Of a DNA stretch of 52,500 nucleotides, positions 38,300 to 48,925 are shown in pieces. Source of the stretch: Tubiluchus corallicola (taxonomy: Eukaryota > Priapulida > Priapulimorpha > Priapulimorphida > Tubiluchidae); assembly GCA_030141605.1 (NCBI GenBank), contig JAQGDQ010000898.1, positions 1-52,500 on the forward strand, written 5' to 3'. Positions within the stretch are counted from its first letter, which is position 1. Every line of letters begins with the position of its first letter. The position numbers and the translations under genes are program-made. The notes under the pieces are model-generated. The model was not told the origin of the DNA. It searched no databases and saw only the letters and a program-made list of their open reading frames with translations.

Positions 38300-38320
38300 G
38301 AGAGAAAGAGAGAGAGAGAG
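38158..38320 (+). repeat. (GA)n microsatellite with G-run
   Basis: GA dinucleotides with an interrupting G-run at about 38190-38200. It gives Ser-Leu artefact frames on the minus strand. Confidence 0.95.
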
Positions 38321-38860
38321 CTTCCAAAACTTCAGAACTGATAAACCTCGATACGAAAAATAGAAGAAATCACCACAGAGGGTATCCAATGATAACAATT
38401 CACACCATCCACTGAGACAAGAATTATATCTCACACTTCCACAACTCGGTGAAAACAACAAAACAACTCAGTCCTGGTGGCACACAACAGCTTTAGATAG
38501 GAGCATCCGTCCTGACACTACACACTGTCCAAACTGAACAAGCTCAGCTGAACGCTGAAACCCACACCTCCTGGACCAGGACGAGGAGATTGTTGACATG
38601 TGTTTGCCTCCAGGGGGCACGACGGATGATAGCCAGAACTCAAACAACGCCAGCCAGTCATTCTCTTATTCAAACTCAGCGTGAAGAAACCTCACACTCA
38701 ACTCCACGCTGTTCTTGAAAGGTTGCCTGAGTTGGTTGTTTCATTACGCAACAGCCCGAATGATGGAAGCAAGTCAGCTGGCAAATGTTAATGAGGTATT
38801 AATGACTTTTAATTGCTCAACATTAATAATTAAACCCATACACCACTAACTGAAAATTAT
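38321..38860. other. Non-coding stretch
   Basis: Around 38500-38700 the sequence is GC-richer, without a sustained frame. It could hold an untranslated exon, but I cannot support one. Confidence 0.35.
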
Positions 38861-39319
38861 CCCTTTCAGTCCCAAATTATTTTTTAATAAGAAAAATTTT
38901 TTTGGATTGGTACTTTTGCTCAGTATGTCCATCTTGTTTACACATAATAATTATTTTTTCCTACCTGTGCCCGCGTGCTAAATATAGCCTGTATCCCACG
39001 GGGTACATTGGGATTCAATGGAAGCATAAAATGTGCTTCATTTTGCAACTGCTGATAATTTTTTTAAGTATTTAAGACATTTAGTATGCATGCTATGCTG
39101 ATCTGTACAAAGACGTCTCTAAAGTACTGTACCTTGCGCAGTTTTTTATGCTACGTAGATTTTCTAGTTTGCCATTTTATCACTATTTTCATTCTATTGT
39201 TATTGGCTTAAATCAAAATAACTATTAACAGATCATATAACTGTCAGTTTTAAAATTTTATTAATTTTAAAGGCAGAAAATATTCTCGTATCCCACGGGA
39301 TACAACGGGTATGAAAGGA
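38861..39319 (-). mobile_element. piggyBac-like miniature element, copy 6
   Basis: The left end CCCTTTCAGTCCC is preceded by TTAT, and the right end GGGTATGAAAGGA is followed by ATAT, so both target sites and the last base have decayed. The body is the full-length common form with both hairpins. Confidence 0.88.
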
Positions 39320-39329
39320 ATATAATACA

Positions 39330-39665
39330 CTCTGTAAGGTAGAGGCTTAAGCATTATCTTAAAACTATCTTTAATACAAAACCTGGAATCGAATTAAACA
39401 AAAAGCAGACGCTACGTCCACGGGTACGTGATACAAATACGTGAAAGACAATACTAACAAATAACAGGATATCAACACAACAGGAAAGAAACAACAATTC
39501 CCAATTCCTAATACAGAATTCTATGGTGAAAAAGCTTTCTCTGCCTGTGCTCCGCATCTCCGGAATAGCTTACCTGTTGCTATACGTTCTAAAATTCATC
39601 AAATGGTTTTAATCAACATCTTAAAACACATTTGTTTAAATTGTTCATTTTAATTTTTTTTAAAT
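39330..39665 (+). mobile_element. LINE C-terminal remnant
   Basis: The plus strand reads, with frame shifts, LRPRVRDTNT and then KAFSACAPHL or a close variant, RNSLPVAIRS and a final hydrophobic segment. This matches the AFS..AP.LWNSLP end of CR1/L2-type LINEs. It leads directly into a 72-bp minisatellite. Confidence 0.65.
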
Positions 39666-39681
39666 TAATTTAAAAACCAGC

Positions 39682-40435
39682 ATGTTGGGTTTATTTTACT
39701 TTCATGACTTAAACTGTTTGTGGTGTGCTAAAGGAAAGAACAAGTCACTCAGTACGTTGGGTTTATTTTACTGTTATGACTTAAACTGTTTGTGGTGTGC
39801 TAAAGGAAAGAACAAGTCACTCAGCATGTTGGGTTTATTTTACTGTTACGACTTAAACTGTTTGTGGTGCGCTAAAGGAAAGAACAAGTGGCTCAGTATG
39901 TTGAGTTTATTCTACTGTTATCACTTAAACTGTTTGTGGTGTGCTAAAGGAAGAAACAAGTCGCTCAGCATGTTGGGTTTATTTTACTGTTACGACTTAA
40001 ACTGTTTGTGGTGCGCTAAAGGAAAGAACAAGTCGCTCAGTATGTTGGGTTTATTTTACTGTTATCACTTAAACTGTTTGTGGTGTGCTAAAGGAAGGAA
40101 CAAGTCGCTCAGCACATTGGGTTTATTTTACTGTTATGACTTAAACTGTTTGTGGTGTGCTGGAGGAAAGAACAAGTCACTCAGCATGTTGGGTTTATTT
40201 TACTGTTATGACTTAAACTGTTTGTGGTGTGCTAAAGTAAAGAACAAGTCACTCAGTACGTTGGGTTTATTTAACTGTTATCACTTAAACTGTTTGTGGT
40301 GTGCTAAAGGAAAGAACAAGTCACTCAGTACGTTGGGTTTATTTTACTGTTATGACTTAAACTGTTTGTGGTGTGCTAAAGGAAAGAACAAGTCACTCAG
40401 CATGTTGGGTTTATTTTACTGTTATCACAAACTTA
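39682..40435 (+). repeat. 72-bp minisatellite, about 10.5 copies, fully open frame
   Basis: The 72-bp unit reads TTGGGTTTATTTTACTGTTA, then TGACTTAAACTGTTTGTGGT, then GTGCTAAAGGAAAGAACAAG and TCACTCAGCA. All copies keep one frame of 24 residues per unit (MLGLFYCYDLNCLW then CAKGKNKSLS), 254 codons in total. Variation is mostly by substitution, some of it replacing residues (D/H, M/T, K/G). No promoter, signal peptide or splice site is apparent, so the openness may simply follow from a period divisible by three and a stop-free unit. Confidence 0.93.
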
Positions 40436-40446
40436 GAAAAATATAA

Positions 40447-40707
40447 TAGAAATTCGCAACAAACTATCTATAAAACATAAATGTTCGGGCGTGGTGGCTG
40501 TCGCCATTCACTTGAAAATCATGACTTAACTAGGAGACTTCGTGACTTTTCGTAAGCGCGTCGTAGCTTTCCGTTAGCGCGCGCTGCTTACACTAGTTCA
40601 AACTTCTGCAGCTTACCAAATGTTCACACAGCAATATTACAAAATTACCAAATTTTTACAAAATATTACAAAAATCTAATTACTCTGTAAAAACTTTATT
40701 ATACTTT

Positions 40708-40711
<4 letters not shown>
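40447..40711. other. Short non-coding stretch
   Basis: It contains a small ACAAAATTACCAAAT-type duplication near 40640 and nothing else recognised. Confidence 0.4.
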
Positions 40712-40800
<89 letters not shown>

Positions 40801-40812
40801 AAGAGAAAGAGA
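40712..40812 (+). repeat. (GA)n microsatellite
   Basis: About 100 bp of GA dinucleotides with two GGA interruptions and an AAGA end. Confidence 0.95.
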
Positions 40813-41250
40813 TTAGCTAAAATATACAATTAAAATGGCCACACTTTCTCCCACACTTCACTAGCTGTACATTCATCCTCGTCATGTTGTTATTTCTTGT
40901 GTTTGTACAAACGCTCTTCAAACTCTAGAGTCTTTACAATGATGGTGGAACCGCAAGTCTTAAGTAAGTAGCATCGCTCTGTTTCACGTCAATGAAACTT
41001 TTCCTTTCTTTGCCACAATTTCAGGTTTGTAGTTTTTAAAGTTCTTTCAACAGTTTTTTTTGGCCAGATTAAAAACAGCGTTACAAATCAGTGAACAATT
41101 TCCGTTCTTTGCACTTTCAGTACCCCGCGTTTTTTTTTCTAAATTTTCCAACCCGTTTTGGTCAGTTCACGCCCTTCTACAATTAGCAGAAAATCCTTAT
41201 TTAGCTAATTAACCGATGGGTAATAACGGCACATCATTTATTTTTAGTTT
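40813..41250. other. Non-coding stretch
   Basis: No gene, RNA or repeat was recognised. Confidence 0.4.
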
Positions 41251-41895
41251 AAACATAATTTATTTAGGATTGGATCAGACAGTTTGTACAGCATGATTTA
41301 GGATCCTCACCACAACAGACTTTATACACTATTTACAAGAACATTTACAGTAAGAATAGACTATAACTACACAAGCTGACAAGTTTTACTACAGTGATAC
41401 ATTAGACATTAGTAGAAAATGACGGTTAGTAAATATTAATGTACGATTATTTCAGAATGATGCATTTTATATCAGATAGAAACTACTGGAAGCGTTTAGT
41501 ACATAATATAAAGTCATGTATGCATTGGAATATTTTACAGTTAGTAACATAGTTAAATTCATCTTTACCGAATAATAACAACTTCAACATATCATTATTT
41601 CCTAAGGAAGCTATATTAAGGTTTTCGTGCAGAAGTATTTCATTTAATTTATCAAACATAACTACCTAGTTGATGCAATGGGCAGTGCAACAAAAAGTGT
41701 TCAACAGACTCAAATCGAAATCCACAGTTACAATTCGGCAATATTGGATAACAGTTATTATCTTTACAGCCTTTAGAGAAAAGGTCATAGTTTAGCTGAG
41801 AAAATCCGATTCTCATGATGATTCGTATGATGCACTGAGATTGGAGGTTTACCAAATGAAAAATGATATGTTCAAACATGGTACTATTGTACGTG
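41251..41895 (-). mobile_element. LINE 3' fragment with zinc-finger-like C-terminus
   Basis: The minus frame at 41652-41879 reads IIMRIGFSQLNYDLFSKGC, then NCNCGFRFESVEHFLLHCPL. This is the R.R.G.S.L..DLF...C.C...E...HFLLHCP end common to many animal LINEs. A long AT-rich 3' region extends to about 41251. The copy is 5' truncated. It resembles the family at 51440 only in general motif. Confidence 0.8.
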
Positions 41896-42280
41896 CGTGT
41901 TATTTACGTAGTTTAAAATTCTAAACACATATTACATACTTGTAGAACGCAAGTTCGTTAACACTAATGCCAAATACGAATGACCGCTAATACCTACTGA
42001 AGTGATTACTGACCTACGTCACTGGAAAGGACAAAGAAATAGCGCAAGCCACAATTTTGTTTAGCTAAATTTAAGGTGCAAGAAAAGACTCTTCATAAAT
42101 AAAACTTAAAAAATTTTTTTCGAAATTTTATATCAAGTACATGCTGTCTTATTTCATGCATAGCTTGCGGCAGCAGTAACGTTGTATAAAACTAGTCTAT
42201 TTAAACTCCCGCGATGATCATTAGGCAGCCATTTCAACTGTAGTCAACTGAAGCAACTTCAGGTAACAAGGTTTAAATTT
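41896..42280. other. Non-coding stretch
   Basis: No feature was recognised. Confidence 0.4.
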
Positions 42281-42292
42281 TGCGTGCGTACG

Positions 42293-42327
<35 letters not shown>
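42281..42327 (+). repeat. (TG)n microsatellite
   Basis: TGCGTGCGTACGTG leads into about 14 TG dinucleotides. Confidence 0.95.
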
Positions 42328-42531
42328 TGCAGTAATGTCGCTCTCAATTTGTATGCAAATCACCAAGATCACACAAATCGGAAATCGGTCAAAAGTGAAA
42401 AACAGGTTTTAGCACTCACTGGGTCTGGCACAGATCAGATTTTTCTGACGTAACAGAAAGGGAACAAACTTCAACTAAACTGTAACACAAAAATCCGTGG
42501 AAGGAGTTTACAATAACCCACATTTCATTAC

Positions 42532-42605
42532 CCAAGCCCTAACCCTAACCTTAACCGTGACCTTAACCCTAATCCTAACCCTAACCCAAACCCTAAGCCT
42601 AATCC
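42532..42605. repeat. Interstitial telomere-like repeat
   Basis: About 11 units of CCCTAA with variants (CCTTAA, CCGTGA, CCAAAC, CCTAAG). This is a degenerate tract of the animal telomere hexamer on the C-rich strand. A smaller similar stretch is at 4281-4330. It sits about 120 bp beyond the donor of the candidate exon at 42724. Confidence 0.85.
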
Positions 42606-42723
42606 TTTGTGTGAAACAAACATAGAAAATAACAAACCACAATTTTGCCAGGTAACTCTTGGTGCAAATCAGCTAGTCGTAAAATTAAGCCACGTTCACA
42701 CGCATTATCAACGACAAACTTAC

Positions 42724-42922
42724 CTCTCCTATATGGCAATAACGGTATCCCTGGCAACATGAAACGCAGACAGTCCAGCACCAGCCTCCACATGGAGCAG
42801 ACTCGGGTCACCTCCCTTGCCACTCGTGCCACTCGACGACGCGACCCCACGTCCGCAGACCCGTCTTCTGCTCCGGCCAGTCGGGCATACTTGTGCTGCC
42901 TCCTGGCGATGGAGCTCGGAGG
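42724..42922 (-). CDS. Candidate exon, unrecognised product
   Basis: On the minus strand an acceptor (TTTCTATCCCCTGCATATCAG) and a strong donor (GAGAG|GTAAGT) enclose 199 bp of unusually GC-rich sequence. One frame is open throughout (66 codons plus one base). It reads RRQHKYARLAGAEDGSADVG, then an Arg/Val-rich helix, then MWRLVLDCLRFMLPGIPLLP. The other two frames have stops. It ends in phase 1, so it could splice to the MAGI exon at 14534 or to another phase-1 acceptor. An internal Met before the hydrophobic MWRLVLDCL segment could be a start. I recognise no domain. It may instead be untranslated. Confidence 0.4.
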
Positions 42923-43100
42923 CTGATATGCAGGGGATAGAAACCACAGTTTTGCTGGTGTTTAGAATTAAAAGATTTTCAACATGGAGACTTGGAATCG
43001 CCACACGTTTGAAGAACAATGCCAACCAGCATAAAACGTAGTTAATACTTGGCTGCTATGCTATCCGATTACAATGTATTTATGCAGAAGAGGGATCCTA

Positions 43101-45008
43101 TAGGTTTTACACGTCAAATGTAGACACAGGAAACATCAAATGTGACTTAGGTAAGTCAAATGTAGACACAGGAAAGTTCAAATGTGACTTAGGTAAGTCA
43201 AATGTAGACACAGGAAAGTTCAAATGTGACTTAGGTAAGTCAAATGTAGACATAGGAATTTCAAATGTGACTTAGGTAAGTCAAATGTAGACACAGGAAA
43301 CTTCAAATGTGACTTAGGTAAGTCAAATGTAGACACAGGAAACTTCAAATGTGACTTAGGTAAGTCAAATGTAGACATAGGAAACTTCAAATGTGACTTA
43401 CGTAAGTCAAATGTAGACACAGGAAACTTCAAATGTGACTTAGGTAAGTCAAATGTAGACACAGGAAACTTCAAATGTGACTTAGGTAAGTCAAATGTAG
43501 ACACAGGAAACTTCAAATGTGACTTAGGTAAGTCAAATGTAGACACAGGAAAGTTCAAATGTGACTTAGGTAAGTCAAATGTAGACACAGGAAACTTCAA
43601 ATGTGACTTAGGTAAGTCAAATGTAGACACAGGAAACTTCAAATGTGACTTAGGTAAGTCAAATGTAGACACAGGAAAGTTCAAATGTGACTTAGGTAAG
43701 TCAAATGTAGACACAGGAAAGTTCAAATGTGACTTAGGTAAGTCAAATGTAGACACAGGAAAGTTCAAATGTGACTTAGGTAAGTCAAATGTAGACACAG
43801 TAAACTTCAAATGTGACTTAGGTAAGTCAAATGTAGACACAGGAAAGTTCAAATGTGACTTAGGTAAGTCAAATGTAGACACAGTAAACTTCAAATGTGA
43901 CTTAGGTAAGTCAAATGTAGACACAGGAAAGTTCAAATGTGACTTAGGTAAGTCAAATGTAGACACAGGAAAGTTCAAATGTGACTTAGGTAAGTCAAAT
44001 GTAGACACAGGAAAGTTCAAATGTGACTTAGGTAAGTCAAATGTAGACACAGGAAACTTCAAATGTGACTTAGGTAAGTCAAATGTAGACACAGGAAACT
44101 TCAGGTGTGACACAGGAAATTTAGGAAGGTAGACACAGTTCAAATGTGACTTAGGTAAGTCAAATGTAGACATAGGAATTTTCAAATGTGACTTAGGTAA
44201 GTCAAATGTAGACACAGGAAACTTCAAATGTGACTTAGGTAAGTCAAATGTAGACACAGGAAACTTCAAATGTGACTTAGGTAAGTCAAATGTAGACACA
44301 GAAAACTTCAAATGTGACTTAGGTAAGTCAAATGTAGACACAGGAAACTTCAAATGTGACTTAGGTAAGTCAAATGTAGACATAGGAATTTCAAATGTGT
44401 TTTGGTAACTCACATGTGACTTAGGTAAGTCAAATGTAGATGCGGTACTTTGAATAAATCGGTAATTAAGTTATTTGAGTGCAAATTAGAAAAAAATAAA
44501 CCAAAGATAGTCATCACCTCTTTCATAACTTTGAAAAATGTGTTGTTTATCCCTTCCCAATGAACAGTGAATCACTAATTAGTTTTTTAAGTAATGCATT
44601 AGCACTGCACTAATGAATTAGTTACTCTCAAGAAACATTGTTTATTTTAGCAATGTATTGTTTACTCTAACAGTTCCAATGGTATGTAAAGTTTACAAAA
44701 TATTAGTGAACTATTAGTAGCCCTATAAAGTTGTTATTTTATCTTAAGAGCAATTATTAAATTGAAATTAAAGAAGAATAAATTTAACATCCTTAAACTT
44801 TAACATCTATCCACATTTGAGATACCAATGCCACATTTGACTTGACATGTGTCTACATTTAACTTACCAAAAGCGCTCAAGATTTGTTTAAAACCATTGT
44901 TAACATATTTGAACTACCAAAGTCTACATTTGAGTTACCAAGACACATTTGAATTACCTAAATCTACATTTGAGTTAACTCAGGTGTACATTTGACATGT
45001 AAAACCTA
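43101..45008 (+). mobile_element. TA-inserted miniature element, copy D, internally expanded
   Basis: The termini are TAGGTTTTACACGTCAAATG and ATGTAAAACCTA, flanked by TA (43099-43100 and 45009-45010). The right 500 bp is the same core and right end as copies B and C. The left subterminal zone, two or three units in the other copies, is here expanded to about 31 tandem 42-bp units, giving 1908 bp instead of about 490. No transposase is present. Confidence 0.92.
43115..44430 (-). repeat. 42-bp minisatellite, about 31 copies, within copy D
   Basis: The unit reads AGGTAAGTCAAATGTAGACA, then CAGGAAACTTCAAATGTGAC and TT. Units alternate between GGAAACTTC and GGAAAGTTC variants in runs, suggesting higher-order duplication. 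One irregular unit lies at 44101-44140. On the minus strand the array is open for 397 codons of a 14-residue repeat (PKSHLKFPVSTFDL), which I regard as a by-product. Each unit also holds the palindrome TTGACTTACCTAAGTCA and, on the plus strand, an AG|GTAAGT donor-like site. Confidence 0.93.
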
Positions 45009-45010
45009 TA

Positions 45011-46350
45011 AAAGACAAAGAATGACACAGCTGCACGCAGACTATTCTGTAATGGGAAAGTACCGAAACAACTGTACTTTGAATTACAAAACGAACTTAA
45101 ATCAGTCACTGTAAACTGAAAAAGCATTCACTAATTGTATTTATAGCAATCAGGGTTTAGATATTTCTCTTAGACAAAACATGGATCATAAAACCGACAC
45201 AGTAGGCTTTCAATGTTCCTCTTGCCAACGTTACACGTGTAAAACTTCATCTACAAATTTTAATTACAGCTACGCGGAGAGTGCTGTCAACAGTCGGATC
45301 ACAATACGACGACAAAAGAACGGTGTAAACAAGGATCCACTATCGCTCGTATTCCACAGGTTACGTTCTAATGACTGCGACACATAATAAATTATGATTC
45401 GTCAGTATAAAAAAGTGTTATTTCACCCACTATAAGTTGCTATAAGTTTATGGAAAATTGCTAAAACGGTTTCAAAAAGAGAACATTCGTAGCAATTTCC
45501 AACGTGATTTTTGTCAAGAATAAGAAAATGTAATCTAGATTTGCATCTTTCTGATCCATTTTTATTCACTTCAGTTCTTTTATTTCAGGAAAAGAAGCCA
45601 TAGATAGTTATTTTATTTCAGGAAAAGAAGCCATGGATAAGACTGCAAGAGCAACACAGTTCTTTAAAAGCCCTGAAAGCATCTAAATTGGAGACTCCTC
45701 AATTTTTATCTAATTAATTACGATCACAAACCATTTGGCAGAAAAGGTAATCTTTACTACGACATGTACGCTACTGCACAGTGCCACTACTATAATATGT
45801 GCTCACCTACTTGACAAATTGTCAAAGTTTTGCCAGACAACTAAATTCGCGTCTCAATCATTAATCAAACAGGAAGTAGAAGTAGTGATTTCAAAACGTT
45901 GCTACGCGACACGATTGAACATTGAATCTGTAGACGATAGTGACAGGTTCTCAAGAGAAGTCCTAAACATCTGTGTTCCACAAGCAATTAACAATCCCAC
46001 TCAATGTCCGAACTGCTCATCTATGTGCCCAAGTGAACACTCACATTCTCAACTGAATTTCAGCAAAAATGTTATACAAGGACGGTTTCTTTTCCCCAAT
46101 TCTTTTCAGAAATGTTTGAAAAAGTTCCACATCGATGATAATTCTCCTAAAGAATGCACATGAAAATACGCCATTGCATTAGCTTTTAACGTGAGGGGGA
46201 GTGAAAGCATGATGCCCAGTCAAGGTATCTCTTTTTTCCAAGATGCCTAGGTAAACCGGAAGTAATTCTGAACGGAAAGTGCTCGAAACTAAAACGGGAA
46301 CCGCGCACAAAAATCTTCCAAAGAAAGTTCACAAAACACTTCACTCTAAG
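45011..46350. other. Non-coding stretch with a duplicated acceptor-like motif
   Basis: At 45583-45640 a segment of about 33 bp containing TTTTATTTCAGGAAAAGAAG is duplicated in tandem, giving two acceptor-like sites. The 142-codon plus frame from 45735 begins at a non-ATG codon and has eight Cys but no recognisable domain. The 68-codon frame at 45181 is likewise unrecognised. I do not call either a gene. Confidence 0.4.
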
Positions 46351-46352
46351 AA

Positions 46353-46548
46353 AACACGTGATCTCTTTGTTCTTGTAGAAATGATAACACGTGATCTCTT
46401 TGTTCTTTTAGAAATGATAACACGTGATCTGTTTGTTCTTTTAGAAATGATAACACGTGATCTCTTTGTTCTTTTAGAAATGATAACACGTGATCTCTTT
46501 GTTTTTTTAGAAATGATAACACGTGATCTCTTTGTTCTTTTAGAAATG
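46353..46548 (+). repeat. 33-bp minisatellite, 6 copies
   Basis: The unit reads ACACGTGATCTCTTTGTTCT, then TTTAGAAATGATA. Each unit holds a CACGTG core and a pyrimidine-rich TTTGTTCTTTTAG acceptor-like motif. It is open in several frames (11 residues per unit) because its period is divisible by three. Confidence 0.93.
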
Positions 46549-46561
46549 ATATTCTTCGACA

Positions 46562-46840
46562 ATGAAAATGTACTCTTCTCCACCTAAAAGAACAAGCGGG
46601 AACAAAAATGGCACTATATCCTATGAAGACGGCTGTCACTCGTTAAGATGCAACTGTCAACACAGCTTAAACGATTGCCTGCGTCGTCCTCAGCTGCTCA
46701 ATGAACTGTCGTTGTCATCATCAGACGACGCTGCACGCTTGCCGAGTCACCGACGCGCATACAGCACGACTTCGCGTAATGGTCCGTGGCCGCGCGGAAA
46801 GAAGCCAATTATTCCGAATGTCAGCGATGTTGATTACTGA
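46562..46840 (+). CDS. Possible small or terminal exon, unrecognised
   Basis: A 92-codon frame starts at ATG, with stops (TAG, TGA) just upstream, and ends at TGA. Composition is more gene-like than the surroundings (GC-rich, Arg/Ser/Pro-rich). It includes a cluster CHSLRCNCQHSLNDC and ends PIIPNVSDVDY. It could be a complete small protein or the last exon of a plus-strand gene entered through an acceptor in the minisatellite just upstream. No signal peptide or known domain was seen. Confidence 0.35.
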   Translation: MKMYSSPPKRTSGNKNGTISYEDGCHSLRCNCQHSLNDCLRRPQLLNELSLSSSDDAARLPSHRRAYSTTSRNGPWPRGKKPIIPNVSDVDY

Positions 46841-47132
46841 GAAAAGGGCTTCAATTTTCAACGCTCAGTCGATTATATGACTCTGTTGATTTGATATTAA
46901 GCAGTGCATAGAGCACGATGATCCTATGGGGACAGTAGACCACTAAGGAAATTTGCTATCATAATCATATCAGCACGCAATCATTCAAAACCAAAACTAA
47001 CGTCACAAACTGACTGACGAAATCGGTTATTATGATCTATCACAATATTTTTTTAAATTTTCGAGGTTTTAAGGAAACATTGAGTAATGAAGAAACAAAT
47101 ATGAAAAGAACAAAAATTTCACAGCTAGTGAC
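46841..47132. other. Non-coding stretch
   Basis: No feature was recognised before the target duplication of the next hAT-like element. Confidence 0.45.
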
Positions 47133-47140
47133 CCCACCTG

Positions 47141-47624
47141 CAGGGCCTATTTCAGGCTAGACGAGGCCCGGGGAAGTAGGGCATGTGAGGCCCCATGGGG
47201 GGGGGGCCGTCGCTACCATGGTTGGCGCCGAGAAAATTTTTGAACTGCTAGAACGCCGGAGAAGCATTTTCGAAGAGAAAATATGGAGTTATACAGTTGT
47301 TAAAGGAAAGAACAATTGACAGAAAAACTGCTTTATTCTCAAGACCAGTCCTTAATACTTGTCAATACTTGACCTTTTAATGATAGATGGTAGTAACGAA
47401 TTGTTTCTGGTCTGTAGGTCAAATGTGTTCTTCTGGACGTCATACTAAAGGTACTGTGAGAAAGCGGGCTGCTTTTTCGAACTACCATCGTTGTGGATGA
47501 AATGTTGGCACTGTATTTATATAGACCAAATCGTAAAATTGCTAGAAGACACAGGCGTACACCAGTGTATGAAGTATTGCAGTAAAGACCATTGTACGAT
47601 GAAAAGTGTGAGAGTGGGGAGTGA

Positions 47625-47682
<58 letters not shown>

Positions 47683-47789
47683 GCAGTATGTTCGCATAAA
47701 GCAAAAAAATGTTACCTTCGCGCGAGGCCCCCCTGGAGGGTGAGGCCCCGGGGAAGTATCCCCACTTCCCCCCCTTGAAATAGGCCCTG
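47141..47789. mobile_element. hAT-like miniature element, family 4, copy 1
   Basis: The ends CAGGGCCTATTTCAGG and CTTGAAATAGGCCCTG are inverted repeats. The flanks are a perfect 8-bp repeat CCCACCTG (47133-47140 and 47790-47797). The 649-bp body includes a GA microsatellite at 47629-47680 and GC-rich subterminal parts with GAGGCCC motifs. The 151-codon minus frame that spans much of it starts just outside the element and is not a transposase. Confidence 0.94.
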
Positions 47790-47907
47790 CCCACCTGAAC
47801 AGAAGATTTGCGTCTTCACATGAAGTTTTGCTAAAGGCAAACATTTATTTTGACTGACCAATAATTACATTCTTCATTACAATGTTAATGCAATGGGGGT
47901 TAATAAG

Positions 47908-48090
47908 ACCAGACTGCATAGTCTAGTGGTAACGTGTCTGCTTTCCGTCTGGGAGGTCGTGAGTTCAATACTGCGGCCGAATAAAACAAGAGACTTTGAG
48001 AAATGGTACCCGTCGTTGCCCTGCTTGGCGAGAAATATTTATGGTAAAAGTGGGGCAATAATAATTTCTGTTACGTAGATGTAAGTTTGT
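47908..48090 (+). mobile_element. tRNA-derived SINE
   Basis: The first about 70 bases resemble a tRNA gene: A-box-like TAGTCTAGTGGTAACGTG, an anticodon-stem region GCTTTCCGTCTGGGAGG, and B-box-like GAGTTCAATAC. Unlike a true tRNA, the acceptor stem does not close, and the sequence continues into a body with GGTACCCGTCGTTGCCCTGC. It ends in AATAATAATTTCTGTTACG. The ends are approximate. Confidence 0.7.
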
Positions 48091-48584
48091 TATTTACAAT
48101 CGGTGATAAAAGCCTCATGGCCTACTTGTGCTGGCAGTTGAATTTAAAACTGACTTTAGATAAGTTTATTGTTATTATTACGTAATTAATTGCGCTTGCG
48201 AAGTACCGAAACAAAGCTACATTGAATCACTGATGAAAAGATCCAGCAAAAAAGGTTGACACATTAGGGGTGTGGAATAAACAACAGCAAAAAGCTAGCC
48301 CCTCGATAGATATACCAATCCCATTACTACGAAAATATCCAATCATTACTGATGCCAGGTCACGAAACGCCACCTCCACACGTAGAGGAGTAGTCTAAAT
48401 TATTCGAAGCTCAGTGAAGAGAAGTAATTATTATTACTCTTTTTATTATATAAATGTACATATATACAATTCCCTCTATTTGTAGGATAGTCGTTTTACA
48501 TGCGTTTACTGTTATGACATTATATTATAAAATATTTTCCTCTACAAGATTATTAGTAATGTTTCAATTAATGTTTCAAGACTA
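48091..48584. other. Non-coding stretch
   Basis: AT-rich sequence with no recognised feature. Confidence 0.4.
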
Positions 48585-48588
48585 TTAA

Positions 48589-48921
48589 CCCTTTCATACC
48601 CGTTGTATCCCGTGGGATACGAGAATATTTTCTGCCTTTAAAATTAATAAAATTTTAAAACTGACAGTTATTTGATCTGTTAATAGTTATTTTGATTTAA
48701 GCCAATAACAATAGACTAAAAATAGTGATAAAATGGCAAACTAGAAAATCTGCATAGCATAAAAAACTGCGCAAGGTACAGTACTTTAGAGACGACTTTG
48801 TACAGATCAGCACAGCATGCATACTAAATGTCTTAAATACTTTAAAAAATTATGAGCAGTTGCAAAATGAAGCACATTTTTTGCTTTTGTTGTGTTTTTA
48901 AAAAAGTCGGGACTGAAAGGG
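48589..48921 (+). mobile_element. piggyBac-like miniature element, copy 7, deleted form
   Basis: TTAA flanks both sides (48585-48588 and 48922-48925), and the termini are CCCTTTCATACCC and GACTGAAAGGG. It is only 333 bp. After GAAGCACATTTTTTGC it has the TTTTGTTGTGTTTTTAAAAA junction seen in copy 3 and then jumps to the right end, so it lost the right hairpin. It belongs to the variant subfamily. Confidence 0.92.
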
Positions 48922-48925
48922 TTAA

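Noticed and set aside
43220-44413. 397-codon minus-strand repetitive protein
   Set aside because: It lies wholly inside a 42-bp minisatellite in a TA-inserted element. The frame is open only because the unit length is divisible by three and the unit lacks stops.
45735-46163. 142-codon Cys-containing frame
   Set aside because: It starts at a non-ATG codon, shows no signal peptide or domain, and has no clear splice context. It is likely fortuitous.
47908-47985. Functional tRNA gene
   Set aside because: A-box and B-box-like motifs are present, but the acceptor stem does not pair and the sequence continues into a SINE body.
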